Notes: generated from the letters alone by a model not told the origin. DNA of 64,000 nucleotides from Sipunculus nudus (GCA_026874595.1 CM049310.1:67350056-67414055); one strand, 5' to 3'. Counted from the first letter of the stretch, positions 23,806 through 36,900 are shown. Program-made: numbers and translations.

Positions 23806-25908
23806 TGCTTGCCGGAATCAAAGATTTCGGCAAGCATATTGCTCAGTTGCGTATGTCTGTTTGTCTGTTTGTCTGTTTATTTGTCTGCACTCTCCTGGCC
23901 ACAATTTTGCCACAATCACCTTGAAACTTACAGCGATGATGAAAAACATAATTTCTAGGTGCCCTATTGTTTTTGGTTAAAATAGGTCAAAGGTCAAGGT
24001 CAAGGTCACGACAGGTATGGTTAACGGTTTTTGCACTATAACTTCGCCATAAATAGTTTTATCCACTTCTGCAATAGCTCATTTTTTTCGTCATCACCTG
24101 GCCTTTCTTTTGACATGTAGCTTACTTAAATTTGCTGTTACCATGGTTACGCAATTTTGGGGAGAAATCATGGAATTTCCTGATATTTTTCAAATTTGCA
24201 GCAATCGTACTGATTCTGAGATATTTTATGTAACACAAGAATATCTCGAAATTGTTTTTTCAGATTTTGGAAATGGCCGCCAGGGGGCGTTGCAGATGAA
24301 AAAACATGAAAATTTGTTTTGGTGCTATACCTCCAGAACTATTAAACATTGGGCCATTTCCATCATAGCACCTTCAACTGGGGTCCATGGGCTTATTTTT
24401 GCGCATAGGTGCCAAAGTGCGCTATTGCCAGATTTCTCTATTTTTGGGGTAAAACTTTTGAATTTTGAAAATATGCAGTTTTCAGCTTCTATCTCTATCA
24501 GTTTTTATGCTGGAGAGTTCAATTTTTTTGCATCTTGTAGCCCTTGGTGAGCTCTCGGTGATCCAATCAAAAATCTTGCAAAATCTCGCACCGTTTCTCG
24601 TCAAACAAGAGTCTTCGAGATTTCATTAAATATGACCTACAGGTTGCATTTTTTTAACAATGGCTTTGAAATTGATATATTTTGTGTTATTTATAAATAT
24701 CTCGAAATCAGATTTTCATTTTTTGGAAATAGCCACCAGGGGGCGTGGTACCTGAAACACTGTAACATATCATTTTTCTGCAATATCTAAAATAATTTTA
24801 AACATGGCACAATTTTTATCGTTGTATCTTAAACTAGGAACATTGGCTTATTCCTCCACACATGTAGCTTTGTGCTGCCGTTACCATGGTTACCAAATTT
24901 GTGGGTTAAACTTGACGATCTGAAAATATGCAGTTTTTGGCTTCTATCTCGGTTAATATTTATGTTTCAAGGGTCTTTTTTTGCATAAGGCTGCTTCCCC
25001 TTGGTTCTAAGTCATTCAGTTGCAAGTCTCGTCAAATTTCGCTCGGTTTATCGTCAAACGAGAAAAAACGAGATTTCACGGAAATGCTTATAACTCGGCG
25101 ACTTTTACAGCTACACAGGTCTAGTTTTCGGCATTTCATAACATATGACCAGCTTGACACGCCAGAAAAGAAATCAGGCCAAATCTCGCACCATATCTCG
25201 TCAAGCGAGAAAAAAACGAGATATCATGGAAATGTTTATAACTAGGCGACTTTTACAGCTACTCAGGTCTAGTTTTTGGCATTTGGTAACATTTGGCCAA
25301 CTTGACATAGTAAAACTGCGATACTTGGCGAAATCTCGCACTACATCTGGTCAAATGTGGAAAAACAAGATTTCACAGTAATGCATATAAGTCGGCGACT
25401 TTCACGGCTAGACAGGTCTAGTTTTTGGCATTCATTAACATTTGGACGGCTTGACATGACAAACCTGCAAGACTGGCCAAATCTCGCACCATATCTCGTC
25501 AAACGATAAAAAAGGAGACTTCACAGAAATGCTAATAACTCGGCAACTTTTACAGCTAGACAGATGTAGTTTTCACCATTTAATAACATTTAGAGAGTTT
25601 GATATGACAAATCTACAAGACTGGCCAAATCCTGCACCATATCTCGTCAAACGAGAAAACACGAGAGTACACGGAAATGCTTATAACTCGGCGACTTTTA
25701 CAGCTAGACGGATCTAGTTTTCGCCATTTCGTAACGTTTGGCCGTCTTGACATAATAAAACTGCTCGTCTTGCCAAATCTCGTACTATATCTCGTCAAGC
25801 GAGAAAAAACATGATTTCACGTAAATGCTGATAACACGGCGACTTTTGCAGCTAGTTTGTTGCTTGCCGAATTCAAAGATTTCGGCAAGCATGTTGGTCA
25901 GTTGCGTA

Positions 25909-25939
<31 letters not shown>

Positions 25940-27854
25940 TTGTTGGTTTGTTTGTCTGCACTGTCCTGGCCACAATTTTGCCACAATCACCTTGAAACTT
26001 TCAGAGATGATGGAGAATTTCTAGGTGCCCTATTGTTTTTTGGTTAAAATAGGTTAAAGGTCAAGGTCAAGGCCATCGAAAATCCTCGAAACCTTATTTT
26101 CCTCATAACTTGGTCAAAAATTGTCGTATCAACCTCATTCTTACCCCATTTTGTTCGTCTTTCCATTGCCCATATCCTGGTATGATCAACCTTTGTTGGC
26201 CTTGTGTCACCTTGTCAGTATGTCTGTCTGTTTCAGGGTTGTTGTCAATTTTGTCAACGGCCTTGTTGTTCTTTCTGACATTTAGCACTCTCCTGCCCAC
26301 AATTTTGCCACAATCACCTTGAAACTTTCAGATATGATGGGCAACCAAAATTCTAGGTGCCCTATTGTTTTTGGCCCAAATAGGTCAAAGGTCAAGGTCG
26401 AGGTCATCAAAAGTATATAAAACAGGTTTTTCTTCATATCTTTGTAACTGTTAGTCGTATCTACTTGAACTATAGCTCATTTTAATCGTCATCCAATGGC
26501 CTTTCTTCTGGTGGGTACTTGACTCAAATTTGCCGTTTCCATGGTAACACATTTTCGGGGGAAAATTATCATATTTGAAAATCAATGGACTAATTTGTCA
26601 GTTTTAATGCTAGAGAGGTCTAGTTTTTTCCATTAGGTTGCATTCGTTTAATACTACATGATTTTATTAAAAGTCTGGCAATATCTCGTAAGATAGCTCA
26701 TCAAACGAGATATTTCGAGATTTCATTAATCTTGCCCTGGAGGCCACAGTTTTGCAGGAATTTTTTTAAAACTGATATATTTCAAGTCTTACCCTCGTAT
26801 TTCAAATTTGTTTTTTTCATTTTTTTGGATAGGGCCGCTAGGGGGCGCTGGATGCGAACCTCCCCAACATCATATATTTTGGCCATATCTCAAAAATTAT
26901 AAGCCTCAATTACATAAACTATAGCTTATTTTCTTCCTCTGAGTCTTCTCCATAACCTGGTGTAGTCATCTGGTCACAATTTTGTGTCACTTTGTCAGTG
27001 TGTCTGTCTGTTTGATCGTTGTCCTCAAATTCGCCTGCTTGCTCTTGCGTCTCACATATAGCATTCTATAGGCCACAGTTTTGATGGAATCCTTTTGAAA
27101 CTATTACACCTTATGTCTTACACTAATATCTCGAAATAAATTTTTCATTTTCCGGATATGGCCACTAGTGGGCGCTGCACACAACCCTCACACACATACC
27201 ATTGTATTGGCCATATCTCTACACCCAAAGCCTCAGTTACATAAACTATAGCTTATTTTCTTCCTTTGAGTCTTCTCCATAACCTGATTAAGGCATGTGG
27301 TTTCAATCTTCTGTCACTTTCTCAGTGTGTCCATCTGTTTGTCCGTTATCCTCAAAGTCGCCTGCTTGCTGGTTCTTACGCCTTACATATAGCATTCTAC
27401 AGGCCACAGCTTTGACGGAATCCTTTTGAAACTGGGACATCTCATGTCATACTCTAATAATACGAAACGCGTTTGTCGTTTTTGGAATATGTCCGCTAGA
27501 GGGCGCTACAGTCGAACCTCCCAAGTATATCATTAATTCGCCATACCTCCAAAACTATTAATCTAAATTACATAAATTATAACTCATTTTCTTCCTTTGA
27601 ATCTTCTCCATAACTAGGTTAAGTCATCTGGTGTCAATCTTGTCTCACAAAGTCAGTATGTCTGTCTGTTCGTCTTTTGTTGTCGGCTTTGTCTGCTTGC
27701 CTGTTCTTTGTCTCATATGTCATTCTACTGGCCACATATTCTCAGCAATGGCCCTGAGAGTCATTCCATTGATAGAAAACCGACAAAATGTTCTGTCTGT
27801 CCGTCTGTGTTTCACTTCCGATTTCCGGCAAGCGTTCGACCTATGGTCGTCTAG
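23806..27854 (+). mobile_element. Helitron-like family H element(s), two heads and one tail
   Basis: Heads at about 23806 and 25859 both read TTGCTTGCCG, then about 10 bases, then AGATTTCGGCAAGC, a strong hairpin followed by a GTCTGTCTGTCTG microsatellite. The only tail is at 27822-27854: TTCCGGCAAGC (inverted copy of the head), hairpin CGACC-TAT-GGTCG and CTAG before T. The interior 24100-24950 and 26300-27600 consists of about 330-460 bp units with a CTCF-like core. 25060-25850 is a separate 150-bp array ('ATAACTCGGCGACTTTTACAG ... TCTAGTTTT ... ATCTCGYACCATATCTCGTC'). No replicase is encoded. Confidence 0.75.
24277..24289 (+). promoter_or_regulatory. CTCF-like core site in family H
   Basis: CCGCCAGGGGGCG fits the bilaterian CTCF core CCRCNAGRKGGCRS. 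Similar cores recur at 24733-24745 (CCACCAGGGGGCG), 26835-26848 (CCGCTAGGGGGCGC), 27162-27175 (CCACTAGTGGGCGC) and 27493-27506 (CCGCTAGAGGGCGC). Binding is inferred from the motif only. Confidence 0.4.
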
Positions 27855-28159
27855 TTTTTATCTCGTTGTGTTTATGTATGATATGTAAAATTATAGGATG
27901 AGTATATTTTTATTCCAATTTAAATTAGAGTGTCACTACTAATGTGACAATCACTATGTTTTCTGCTCTATTGGGATTTCGGAAAGATAACAATATGTTG
28001 GTATTAAATATGTTTATTTTTGTCTGTTTTGTCTACATGGGATTATTGTGTAGAACAAAGAGACACAGCATGAATGACCAAATTTATTCATATTATACAA
28101 GAACAAGCATGTCTGTTTATCATATGTACAATATATACATAATCTATCAGAGGAAAAGC

Positions 28160-28990
28160 TTAACTAAATAAGATTACAAACAACCTAGCCTCAATCAAGC
28201 TGTTATGGTACCCAGCTGCAAATATATTTAAATAATCATTTATGAAACACCAAAGTTTCTCTCTATAACCTGCGGTGGCTTCACATACTATCATGTCATG
28301 GAAGGTTGCATTGTTGTAGCTCCTTCCTCGACAGTGACACAAGTTAAATACATCAAGATCAACCAGCAAATTACATCATGCAATGAGTTTGATCATATGA
28401 GTGAAACCTGACAGAGAACTAGGTATGTCTCTAGTATAGTACCATATTAGTGAGTGAATCATGTAATCATTATGAACAGAATTAGAGACATGAAGATTTG
28501 ACATCTCATTTCACATATTGCCGAAGCTTTAGCTTCTCTAGCCACAATGGCAGAGGTAATTATCTCATTTCATTGTTTTTTTTTACCAGGGAAAAAAACA
28601 TTAGAAAAATAGAGCATTAAGTACTCCATTAAACCATATTGATCAAGGACACAAAGCATATCTCCTGTACTACCGAAAACACTCCCTTGACGGCCAATGT
28701 CGGACAACATTCTGTACCTGAATATTCTAGATGAAGTTGTAGATGAATAACCAAAGCAAAGACAGTCAAGGAGAAGTAGTTTTTGTATTTCAAGAAAGCT
28801 GTAATAGAAGTTAAATCAAGTATACTAAAGCATATTCCAGAGTGTACCGGTACACAACTTGGCAGTCCTTGTATCAATTTAGCACAGAACCTGTGCATGC
28901 GTTCAAATTTTAATATGTCATTATTGCTTATCTAGCACCATAGTTTGCAGCTGTACAGAGTCTTTGGTAAAACACACGTCTTTTGCAGCT
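28160..28990 (-). pseudogene. LINE reverse transcriptase C-terminal fragment (minus)
   Basis: On the minus strand the frame reads VLPKTLYSCKLWC, a stop, ISNNDILKFERMHRFCAKLI, QGLP, then DLTSITAFLKYKNYF. Further on (28369-28160) comes HCRGRSYNNATFHDMIVC ... REKLW. 'LP..LYG.ELW ... D...LE..HR.c.K.iQGLP...r.d' followed by 'LLG...I...i..rkLlF' and a distal Cys/His segment is the thumb and C-terminal end of CR1/L2-type LINE ORF2. Stops and frame changes show decay. Everything upstream of the thumb is lost or unrecognisable. Confidence 0.65.
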
Positions 28991-30728
28991 TCACGTTTGT
29001 TAGGGGAATAAACCCATGGGGACACACTCCCATTCCCAGAGGGGATAGAAATATACCCCTGCCATTCCTACAGGATGCGCCGTAAGGTTACTGGCGGCAA
29101 AACCTAGACTTTAATGTTATACCTTAATGTTTTGCAGTTCTTGTTTGTTATAGTAAAATTCCCCCTAATTTCCAATTTTGTCTGCGTTCATTTGGATTAA
29201 ATGCTTGTACTGTTTCTCAAAAAAACAATCACAGCAGTTTAATCTGTGTAAAAGATACATTTCCACTTATGAGAATATCCATAGCAGATGTTTATCATTT
29301 CCTGAAGTGATCATTTCCAGGAGACAGGGCTTAAAGCCTTTGTCATCTGCTGGTGTTGGTTAACCAATTAAGATATTCCCAATTGTTGCCCCGAATCTGC
29401 TATTTTGAAACTGAATTAGCAAGTCATTAATAAAAAGATTATATAACCATGGTGATATAACACCCTCTTGCTTTACGGACTGTAATTAATTAAACCATCT
29501 ACTAGTAATATCCTCATAATATACAGCACTTCTCATATCTGTGTAGCTATTTAAAACTACACACCACATTTTCATGTTGATACCCAGGTAAAAAAGTTTC
29601 ACGAATAGTCCCATATGTCAGTACACTCTGTACAAAGCCTTGCTACTATGGAGCAGGCAGGCATAATAAACCTTGGATTGTTTCATCCAATGAGTTGAAG
29701 AGATTTTGCTAATAATATCATGTATTTTAATAAAATATTTACATCATATATATTAACTCATTTTCGTTAAATTATTTCATATATTCATATTTCATATAAT
29801 CATTTTCATATGAATCAAGAAATGCTATTTCTTTCCGCTACTATCGTGTGTTATACATCCAAAACAGACAAAAACACAGTGGCAGAAGAATATTTATTGT
29901 CATAGTTTAATAGATTTTGCTATCAATAGCAAGCGCGTCTTCATAGCGAGACGTACTCAACAAGATTTTATAAACCTGATAATTAACCCTGGCTCGCCTG
30001 TCTGGATGTTGTCCAACTGGTCAGCATCTATCTGGTCATTGTCCAGCTGATACAAAAACATCCAAATCTTCTATCTGAACATCATCCAGCTTGGTTGTCA
30101 CCAAGAGAAGGAGTGCGCACTCGAACATCAAGGAACGTTTGCAAAGCTGTCCCCCTAAATTTATTGCCCTATCCTATTGTCCTGGCCATGATCAGCTATT
30201 ATACTTGGCTCTCCACTTATCTTGACACCTCAAGCAAATTTGCCAAGTCAGATGTAAATCCTCCATTGATCTGACATACTGGCTGTGATTTTAAGAATTT
30301 AAAATGGAGCTTTAAAACACAAGTGAAAAACAGGGGGGTATGTCCATTGCTTTCACTGAACTAGATGTCAGATTTTATTGTTAGTGAAATATTAATGCTG
30401 ACATTTTGTCAATTTTTATACAAATTATGTCAGTATGGTTTATACTGTGTGCTTACTATTGATGTGTATAGCGTTTAATATGATAATTCAAGTAAAAAAT
30501 TTATATTATATGGGATTTAATATAGGATGTTGGTAATATATTATTCAAATATGTAAGATTTTTATTTTTATTTACCATCAAAATTTAAGTGATCCTTTGA
30601 GGGAACAAAAAGTAAATTTTAAAATATGTGAGATATTTATTTATATAAAATTTAAATATCTCTAAAAAATTGTTTTCATATATTTTTAAGCATGAGGGCA
30701 CCTATTGCTGATGTCCTGCATATTTGTA
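28991..30728. other. Anonymous stretch
   Basis: No gene recognised. About 29990-30080 contains short imperfect reiterations of CTGGTCATNGTCCANCTG-type sequence. The rest is AT-rich and featureless. Confidence 0.4.
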
Positions 30729-31983
30729 TCCGCCGAAAGGAAGTTTTGCAGATACTATGTTTTTGACCGGGTTCCGCCGCCACCGCCGTGTTCATTTCCA
30801 GAGAACTCCTCTGAGACTACTGGACAGATTTTTCCAAAACTTACACCAATTATCGGGTCACATGTGAACTGGAGCCTAACCAATTGGCCTTGACCTCTGA
30901 CCTTTCCTCTCTGCCCAGCATCCATTTGTGCGTCTGTTTTTACACACATAAACCCACATATCTCGGTAACCGTTTGACCGATCATGAAAAAAAATTGTAC
31001 AAATGCAGCCCTTGGATAGCTTTATAACATACACAAAAAATGGTGGCGCCACCTGCAACCATGTTTGCACAGTGTCCATCTGTTCATCTGCCTTGGGTTA
31101 AAATCACTCATATCTCGGCAGTGGTTTGACTAATTCACCTGAAATTCGGCATGCGTATACATCCTGGATAGCTTTCTTGATTTTATGACAGGTGGCGCCA
31201 CCTACATTCAAGTTCACGCTGCAGACATCCATGCTTATATCTCTGGACTGGTTTGACGTTACTTCTTGAAAATTTGAATGGCGCTACCACAATTATAGTT
31301 TACGCCGCAGACATCCAAGCTCATATCTCAGGAACTGTTTGACCGATTGGGCCAAAATTTTGCAACTGTATAGATCTCCCATAGCTCTTTATCATAAACA
31401 AAACTGGAGGGGCCACCTGCAACCATTTTTGCACAGCGTCCGTCTGTTTGTCTGTCGTGGGCTCAAATCACTCATATCTCTGTAGTGGTTTGACTTATCC
31501 GCCTAAAAATTTTGCGTGTTTATACATCTTGATAGCTCTCCCGATTTTTTGGCAGGTGGCGCCACTTACATTTATTTTTAGCTGCAGACATTCAGGCTTA
31601 TAGCTCAGGACTGGTTGGACATATCCCCCTGAATTTTGCATGTGTATAGATCTCACATAGCTGTTAATCATACACAACATTGTTGGGGCCACCTGCCACC
31701 TTTTTGCACAAGTCCTTCTGTTTGTCTGCTGTGGGATAAAATCACTCATATACATGTAGTGGTTTGACTTTTCTGCCTAAAATTTTGCATACAACTAAGA
31801 CACCTTTCTGGATTTGTGGTAGGTGGCGCAACCTACATACACATTTCGACTGCAGACATCCATGCAAATCTGCAACACACCTCACTCTATTTCTCCTTGC
31901 CACTCAATCCATGCCTCACTTCACCCATTCCACTCTGATTTTGGCGGATACACGTAGTTGCTTGTCAGCTACCTGTATTCTAG
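30729..31983 (+). mobile_element. Helitron-like family A copy 4, complete reference copy
   Basis: Starts TCCGCCGAAAGGAAG after A (30728). An approximately 300-bp unique 5' region (CCGGGTTCCGCCGCCACC, AATTATCGGGTCACATGTGA) leads into the GGTGGCGCCACC array. It ends GATTTTGGCGGATACACGTA, hairpin GTAGTTG-CTTGT-CAGCTAC (one mismatch) and CTAG before T. At 1255 bp it shows the intact order for the family: head, 5' unique, array, inverted subterminal repeat, hairpin, CTAG. Confidence 0.85.
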
Positions 31984-32044
31984 TTATTTATGCATGTATT
32001 ACTGTCACATAGCTGAAATAATGATACTTCTAGAAATATTTGTA
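31984..32044. repeat. Dispersed repeat also found at 19960-20250 and 60050-60310
   Basis: TATTACTGTCACATAGCTGA followed by AATAATGATACTTCTAGAAATATT recurs at 20115-20162 and 60190-60236. In those places the similarity extends about 250 bp (GTATGYTYATTTGAAAATGG, AAAAGTGCWCAGTATTAGTT) and is part of family G interiors. Family A copies 4 and 5 therefore sit within an older family G fragment. Confidence 0.6.
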
Positions 32045-32240
32045 TCTGCCAAAACAAAGTTTTTAGGAAACTATGTTTTTGACTGTGTTCAGCCCCCGCA
32101 TTCGTTTCCAGAGAACTCCTTTAAGACCACTTGACAGAATTTTCTGAAATTTGACCCAATTATTGGGTCACATGTGAACTGGTGCCTAACCTTTTTGTGT
32201 TGACCTCTCGCCAGTTTCCTCTCTGCAGTGCATCCACTGC
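32045..32240 (+). mobile_element. Helitron-like family A copy 5, 5' fragment
   Basis: TCTGCCAAAACAAAG after A, then GTTTTTGACTGTGTTC, AGAACTCC and AATTATTGGGTCACATGTGA match the 5' unique region of the copy at 30729. Similarity fades about 195 bp in, before any array unit. It starts 61 bp after the end of copy 4. Confidence 0.8.
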
Positions 32241-34200
32241 CCGTGTTTGGGTTTAGTTGGGCGTTTGTGAATTTTTAAAAAAAAACCCTTAATTTGTAAT
32301 ATGTGCAAGGCTTTTTATGTATTCATTGTAACACATCAATAATGACCTTAACGTTGACTATTTGAATAATATATTTGTCAAGTGCAGTATGCTTCCTCAT
32401 TCATCATTATCTAAATCTACCTAACAAGTTCACCATATGTTTGTTAGTGTGGAATACTTGGTATATGAAGAGAAATAAATTACTATGATCAACATCTACA
32501 GATCTCTCATGATACTTGCATATATTAATGTGTGATCATATACTGATTCCCACATGTCAGTGATGTCTCTAATTTCAGATAACACCCAATTGTGCACTGG
32601 TTCTCGTGATAATTTTCTCAAGGTTTGGAACGTCAGTACTGGAGCTCTTGTGTGGCAGAATGATGTAACAAGGAATCTAGTAAGTACTCACAAGACATTT
32701 ACTATATGTACCTGCACTGTGAAGCATCATCATGTCAACAAATGATTGGAGTCTTTCTGCACACCTTACATACAAGACTATAAACAGGGTTTTTTGCAGA
32801 TAACACCTCTTTGATTCCAACACAGTGGGTTAAACTGGGTTCAGTCTGGATTTATCCAGTTTCATCTGGATCAAACTGAATCAAACTAGATCAAACTAAG
32901 ATTCGTCTAGTAAAATTAAATTATGTGTACATTATTGCAAATCTGGATAATTAATTTTAGAAGGTATATTAATACTATATTAAATAGTTTAACAGAAACA
33001 AAAAATACATATGTACATTTAGAACTTAACAATAAATAACTGCTTGATAAAAAATTTTCTTTTAGTGATGTCTTTTGGTCCTGCATATAGTAGTTTGATA
33101 CACTGAGTTTGCTGCTTTTGTTCCATCAAATTGTATCTGATTTTGATTAAAATGGGTCTAACTGGAACTCACTTTATAAAAATATTATTCTGTCACCATA
33201 ATGCAAAATAATGAGTACTTTGTCACCCTCTTCCACTTTCAGGATATGTTCCCACATATAGGATTGCAAGGTCTGCCTCCTTTCATGGGCGTTCTTATGG
33301 TGACTTGAACAAGTTACATTTATTGTTAAATAGTTTCTCACACAAATTCAAATGTGTAGTGACTATGTGGTGAAAAAACAATTTCCAGTCAAGCAGAATG
33401 TGAAATAAATTCCACAGCCCAGGTTTCCAGACCACAGAGTAATTCTAATGGGAAAACAGATATCATGAGGGTTTTCATTGATAATCATGCAGACTTCTCA
33501 AAACTTGAAGACTTTAAATTTGGAAATTGTTCCAAGTTTAAACCTTAAAAGTTCATTGCATAACCTTCAATATTGATTTACTGTGACCATGATAAATAAT
33601 TAATGTCCATTCATTCCTGGGTGGGGAGAATTTTTGATCCATGACTCCCAGCCAGTCTTTACTTCAAGGGTGCACTTTCCATTTATAGCTACCGGTACAC
33701 AAATAGGGGACAGCTACCATAGATATACCCTGGCATCAACTTTGAGGTATAAAGCCATTAGGTCAATATCATATAGTACAGCAAACCTGTACAGATAAAT
33801 TATGTGGTGTTAGGAGTATGAGCACAAAACAATGCATCTCATGGTGGCTGGCACCTAGGAATAATCTTTCAAAACATTAAATGGACACTGTATGAGCTTA
33901 TGAGCTGCATATACAGTTTATTTACATAAACCATAAATGTGAGCTTTACTGTAATTATGCGAATTTTCGCCGTGAGGAGTTTATTCGCCAGATCGTACCA
34001 ACAAAATTTCCCCTAAATAGACCTATTATCACCCACTTCCACCTCACTCTCATGCCATCTTCACCATACTACCTGTCTAGTTTTCATATTTTTCATCTGG
34101 CGCTATGCTAGATCGGTTGTTTTTGAACACCTCTTAATGTTGACGACTGCCATCAATGGGTTTGTTTAGCTTGGTCGTGCCGATGAAATGTATGTAATTT
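32241..34200. other. Intron sequence, no feature apart from exon 32579-32679
   Basis: Other than the WDR31 exon I see only AT-rich sequence and a short reiterated TCTGGATCAAACTGAATCAA block at 32850-32910. Confidence 0.45.
32579..32679 (+). CDS. WDR31: WDR31 coding exon 4 of those visible
   Basis: 101 nt beginning in phase 1 after AATTTCAG and ending in phase 0 before GTAAGT. The peptide DNTQLCTGSRDNFLKVWNV matches human DSSQLCTGSRDNTLLLWDV almost residue for residue. It is followed by a stretch ending VTRNL (human VSRNV). It completes blade three. Exon size and phases fit both neighbours. Confidence 0.93.
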
Positions 34201-34230
34201 CCCTTTTTCCCCCTTTCTGCCTCCAAGACC

Positions 34231-34401
34231 ATGGATTCAGCTGGATATTGTTCCACCTGCGGGACTTTAATGCCTTTCTGGGAATCCCACACGCAGAGTT
34301 ACCATTGTAGGGACCCTGAGGGCTCCTGCCTTGGGGAATGTAGTCCCTGCTATTATTGCACAACCTGGTCTGCTGATAAATGGACTATGTTCCAGGCTTA
34401 G
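34231..34401 (+). pseudogene. DIRS-type ORF1 N-terminal zinc-binding-like segment
   Basis: From ATG at 34231: CSTCGTLMPFWESHTQSYHC, then RDPEGSC...CSPCYYCTTWSADKW, closed by TAG after 56 codons. The C-x2-C ... H ... C ... C-x2-C ... W pattern is the usual N-terminus of gag-like proteins in DIRS-type elements of invertebrates. A premature stop disconnects it from the rest. Confidence 0.55.
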
Positions 34402-35318
34402 CTTCAGACTAGGTCCCAGCTCACTGTTTCTTCCCTGGTTACCAGTTCTCAGGCCTCAGCCTTGAAGGGGGGGGGGGAGAGTAATGGATCACTCTCAGCT
34501 TGCCAAGACCCCAATTCCAGTCACCACATTATCTTTGTCCTTAGGTCACCTACTGTTCCTAATATGGCCTTTGTTCCTCGACCACAACCTGTGGTCACCT
34601 CTGTGGTAAACACTCCGTTGTCTGCTTTTTCAGCTATTGTAGCCTCACCCTAGGCTCTCCTATCACTCTCACAAAAAAAATAAAGCCCCTGTTAAGCCAA
34701 GTCAGCCTTCAAATTTATCTGTGGCTCATCAGTTGAAGGGACATAATCTGCAATATTATGCCTGTTCTTTCTCAATATCAGTTAAGTTTTACTTTCTACA
34801 AAAGTTTCCCAGCAAAACAATCCCAGCACACAGTCTCTGTACCTTGCATACGGCTGTTTAACACCTTGTTATGGCTCTACGTGTTGGTAAACACAGTCCA
34901 CGTGTGTCTGTTTACCATAACAAGGCAGTGTGAGCGGAGGTCCGAGTATGAGCCGCAACACGTGGTGTTTCAGTCAGTAGGAGCATGTATTACATTTTTT
35001 GGGCCAGGTCAGTCTGGCATCTCTGACTGACACCTTTTGTGGCTCCGCAATGCACATGGCCCCATGCGCTGTGTTTATGTTGACACCTGTGATTGCGCCC
35101 AGTCCACACTCTTTTTACAGGAGTAAGCAAACGGCTTCATGGCAATAATTTGGCAAGTACAGATTTATATGAAAGGGATGAAGCTATTTTTCATATTAAT
35201 TCAACATGCTGTATAGATGATTTGGCCCCTTTAATATCATGATTGTCTACATTTTGTACATCATTGCTAATGGACTTAGAAGATTCGTCTAGCTGCCCGT
35301 GAGGGTGTCGATCTGCCC

Positions 35319-36125
35319 TTGCCACATTGGATAGCCCCCTCTCTGAGGGCTCATTTTCCTTTGCAGCTCCCCTGCAGCCTGCAGCCTGCTGCCTCTGTGG
35401 TTCCTGCATCAGCTTCCCATTCAGTTCCACAGCCGGTGCCAGAGTTTCATGTTTCTGATTCTTTACAGGTTCTGCCTGCTGGAACTCTTGCCCTCGTTAA
35501 TACCAGATCTCCCAGTGCTGATGATGCCCCAATGGTCCCGGATCAGTGGGCTGCCATCAATCCACAGCGCCTGTCTTGGAGGGAGGCCAAAGCATCCCTC
35601 CTTGATAAGATCATGCAGACCATGCAGACTACACAGCCAGATGGTCCACATTTTTCAGAGCCTCCGTCTGGGCCATTCCTCTTCTATGCCCCACTCAATC
35701 CAGGCTCTGTATGGGGCGCTCGATTGCTTGGAATTCACAGACCAGATGGTCCATCTCTCTCAGAACACCATGCCGTGTCCACCAGTGCAGCTTCAGCATC
35801 AACTGGAGCTCCTCTGCTGTCTGGTATGGGTAAGCCCTGGACTCCCAGATCCCTTTGGCCCAAGAAGGGTTATCAGGCTACCTGTCTTGATCTAGACTCA
35901 TTCCGCATCGCCTCTCGCAGCCGTCCATCCACCCCCATGTGGTCTGAGACTGGCCATATTTGCACTGGTTGTATCAAGTCTGTCCATTCCTTTACTCATG
36001 AGTTAACCTCGGCAGAGTTGTCAGGAGTTGTAAACGCAACCCAAATTTGCTGTTTAGTGGACAACTCAAACCTCTCTTTGACTGCATGTGAAGGGAGCCT
36101 GTCAAGCATGGCTTCAGTCAGCTAA
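35319..36125 (+). pseudogene. DIRS-type gag-like region, longest open frame
   Basis: 268 codons rich in Ser, Pro and Ala, with SWREAKASLLDKIMQTMQ as its most structured part. No enzyme motif is present. Overlapping frames (for example 35449-35895) are also long, and I cannot tell which was originally coding at each point. Position between the Cys/His segment and the RT argues for gag/ORF1. No function is claimed. Confidence 0.45.
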
Positions 36126-36343
36126 GCCCACTCCTGTAGTTCCTGTCCTCGGTCTCGATCGCAGCCACCTCAATCCTTGCAGGATCGGCCCCCTACATCT
36201 TCGGGACCTACCTCCCAGTCACAGAATTCTAAGTCATCCTTTCAGGGTAAATTCTCCCATTAGGGACGCCCGTCTCAGGCACTTTTTTCCAGCCTTGGAT
36301 TGGATCACTTCTCACTGTTTAGTTTGTCGCCTTTCTGCCACTC

Positions 36344-36900
36344 ATGATAGCTCCGTTCATCATCCTGGCACCATCCGACCATCTCAAACTGGCAGCCCTT
36401 GAGTTTGAAATTCAACATATGTTGGAAAAGGAGGCTATCTGCTTAGTCTGCCTGGATACACCTGGGTTTTACTCCAGCCTATTTCTAGTGCTGAAGACCC
36501 ACGGAAAATGGCAACCCTGTCTCTGTTTTGCTTATGGAGGTGAGGGGAATCAGTTACAAGTGCTCTCAGGATAAATATCATACCAACAATTTCTACAATG
36601 CTAGTCCATGCCATCACAGCATATCTCTGATCAACAAGCATCTCGGTCATTACATACCTCAATGACTGGCTCATCCACACTCCCAACCGCCATCAACTTC
36701 TATTACACCATTCTCAGGTTCTTTCGTTGCTTATGAACTCTGGTTTCATAGTCAACAACAAGAAATCTCAACTTCTTTGCACCCAACACATTCAATTTCT
36801 GGAAGTGGTGATGGATTTTCAGTCGGGCGTGGCCTCGCTTCCTTGCGATTATGCGCTCGCTCTGCGCTCAAAGATCCGAGCATTTCTTGCTACTTGATGT
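36344..36900 (+). pseudogene. DIRS-type reverse transcriptase remnant
   Basis: Frame 36344-36574 contains FEIQHMLEKEAI and TPGFYSSLFLVLKTHGKWQP, the fingers region (usual form PGFYSRLFLVPKKTGGWRP). After about 100 unalignable bases another frame gives YLNDWLIHTPNRHQLLLHHS, then SGFIVNNKKSQL and IQFLEVVMDFQSG. The YxDD catalytic box, normally YLDDWL, has its first Asp replaced by Asn. The roughly 110 residues that should separate the blocks are reduced to about 40, so much of the palm is deleted. Confidence 0.75.

Noticed and set aside
24110-24550. 146-codon open frame
   Set aside because: It lies wholly inside a family H Helitron-like element, shares its repeats and shows no protein motif.
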